Shown here: piece after piece, positions 42,681 to 42,889 of the stretch | Numbering within the stretch: the stretch's first letter is position 1 | Layout: every line of letters starts with the position of its first letter | IMG/VR virus record: IMGVR_UViG_3300042691_034468 | Span: 1 to 42,889 of that record | DNA length: 42,889 nucleotides | Direction: 5' to 3' (one strand) | From: a virus | Notes under the pieces: model-generated | The model's database searches: none | What the model saw: only the letters and a program-made list of their open reading frames with translations | Told to the model about the DNA's origin: nothing | Made by a program: the position numbers and the translations under genes

Positions 42681-42889
42681 CACTATAAATCCTTGATTTT
42701 ACATGAGAAATATTACCATTATACCAATTCTTTTGAAATTCATAATATTTATATTTAAATTTCTTAAGATTATTTACAACCTGTTTTGTGTTTAAACCAG
42801 TTATTTCTCTCATATACAAATAAATAGCTTTTTTATTAAAAATTTCTATGTTTTCGCTTTCTTTAAATAATAATAATATTGCTTTATAT
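42673..42889 (-). CDS. Partial CDS, C-terminal 71 residues of an unidentified protein
   Basis: An open frame enters from the right edge and ends at TAA 42675-42673, overlapping the next gene's ATG by 8 nt. The visible part is very Lys/Asn/Tyr-rich: AIYLYMREITGLNTKQVVNN, then LKKFKYKYYEFQKNWYNG and SRIYSDE. The REITGLNTKQVVNNLKKF stretch could be a helix-turn-helix-like pair of helices, but this is weak. I do not recognise the family. Only the frame and the stop are secure. Confidence 0.6.
   Translation of the reverse strand, partial: YKAILLLFKESENIEIFNKKAIYLYMREITGLNTKQVVNNLKKFKYKYYEFQKNWYNGNISHVKSRIYSDE

Noticed and set aside
225-42889. Stop-codon reassignment as in some very large phages
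   Set aside because: Genes end cleanly at TAG (225, 10529, 18801, 42381) and at TAA, and no reading frame needs an in-frame TAG to be read through.

Overview
The window is AT-rich. All 27 gene calls, including one partial gene at each edge, lie on the minus strand, so the region is read from right to left. Genes are packed end to end with gaps of mostly 2-30 nt or short overlaps. Several homologies identify it as part of the tail, baseplate and tail-fibre module of a large contractile-tailed (myovirus-type, T4-superfamily-like) bacteriophage. These are a gp25/W-like wedge protein, a gp6/J-like wedge protein, a giant protein carrying a gp7/P2-gpI-like motif, a gp5-like hub with an OB fold, and a gp15-like tail sheath terminator. 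TAG ends at least four genes (stops at 225, 10529, 18801 and 42381), so TAG is not reassigned. The host cannot be read from the window. The serine/threonine-rich fibre modules (GDITAV..., TVQGNLTV..., TASY repeats) resemble those I know from aquatic phages, which is only an inference.

Layout in transcription order. (1) 42889-39987: the end of an unidentified gene, a small helical protein, a baseplate hub protein in which a gp5-type OB fold is followed by a papain-like cysteine hydrolase domain, and a spike-like beta-rich protein. (2) 39984-34090: a 1964-residue structural protein of unknown role with an SH3-like N-terminus. (3) 34075-19782: the wedge core: gp25-like, gp6-like, a protein starting with a DNRLRE/CBM96-like domain, and a 3554-residue protein that joins a LamG-like domain, a gpI/gp7-like motif and a beta-propeller-like region. 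(4) 19772-11887: two paralogous unknown proteins flanking a 1285-residue protein ending in a bulb-type mannose lectin domain and a 675-residue protein with an FN3-like domain. (5) 11876-5345: a run of smaller beta-rich tail and fibre proteins, including a second paralogous pair, a repeat-containing fibre and the gp15-like terminator. (6) 5262-1: two modular tail fibres separated by an intrinsic terminator and two small helical proteins, then the start of another gene.

My interpretation is that the wedge and hub core is conventional, but the baseplate appears to carry an unusual number of different carbohydrate-binding-type folds (DNRLRE/CBM96-like, LamG-like, beta-propeller-like, bulb lectin). 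Its wall-degrading enzyme is a cysteine hydrolase in place of the T4 lysozyme. This would fit a baseplate that binds host glycans at many points before the hub cuts peptidoglycan. I saw no capsid, replication, lysis-cassette, tRNA, CRISPR or integrase features. No gene-free stretch reaches 300 bases; the two largest gaps (3729-3813 and 5263-5344) are described below.
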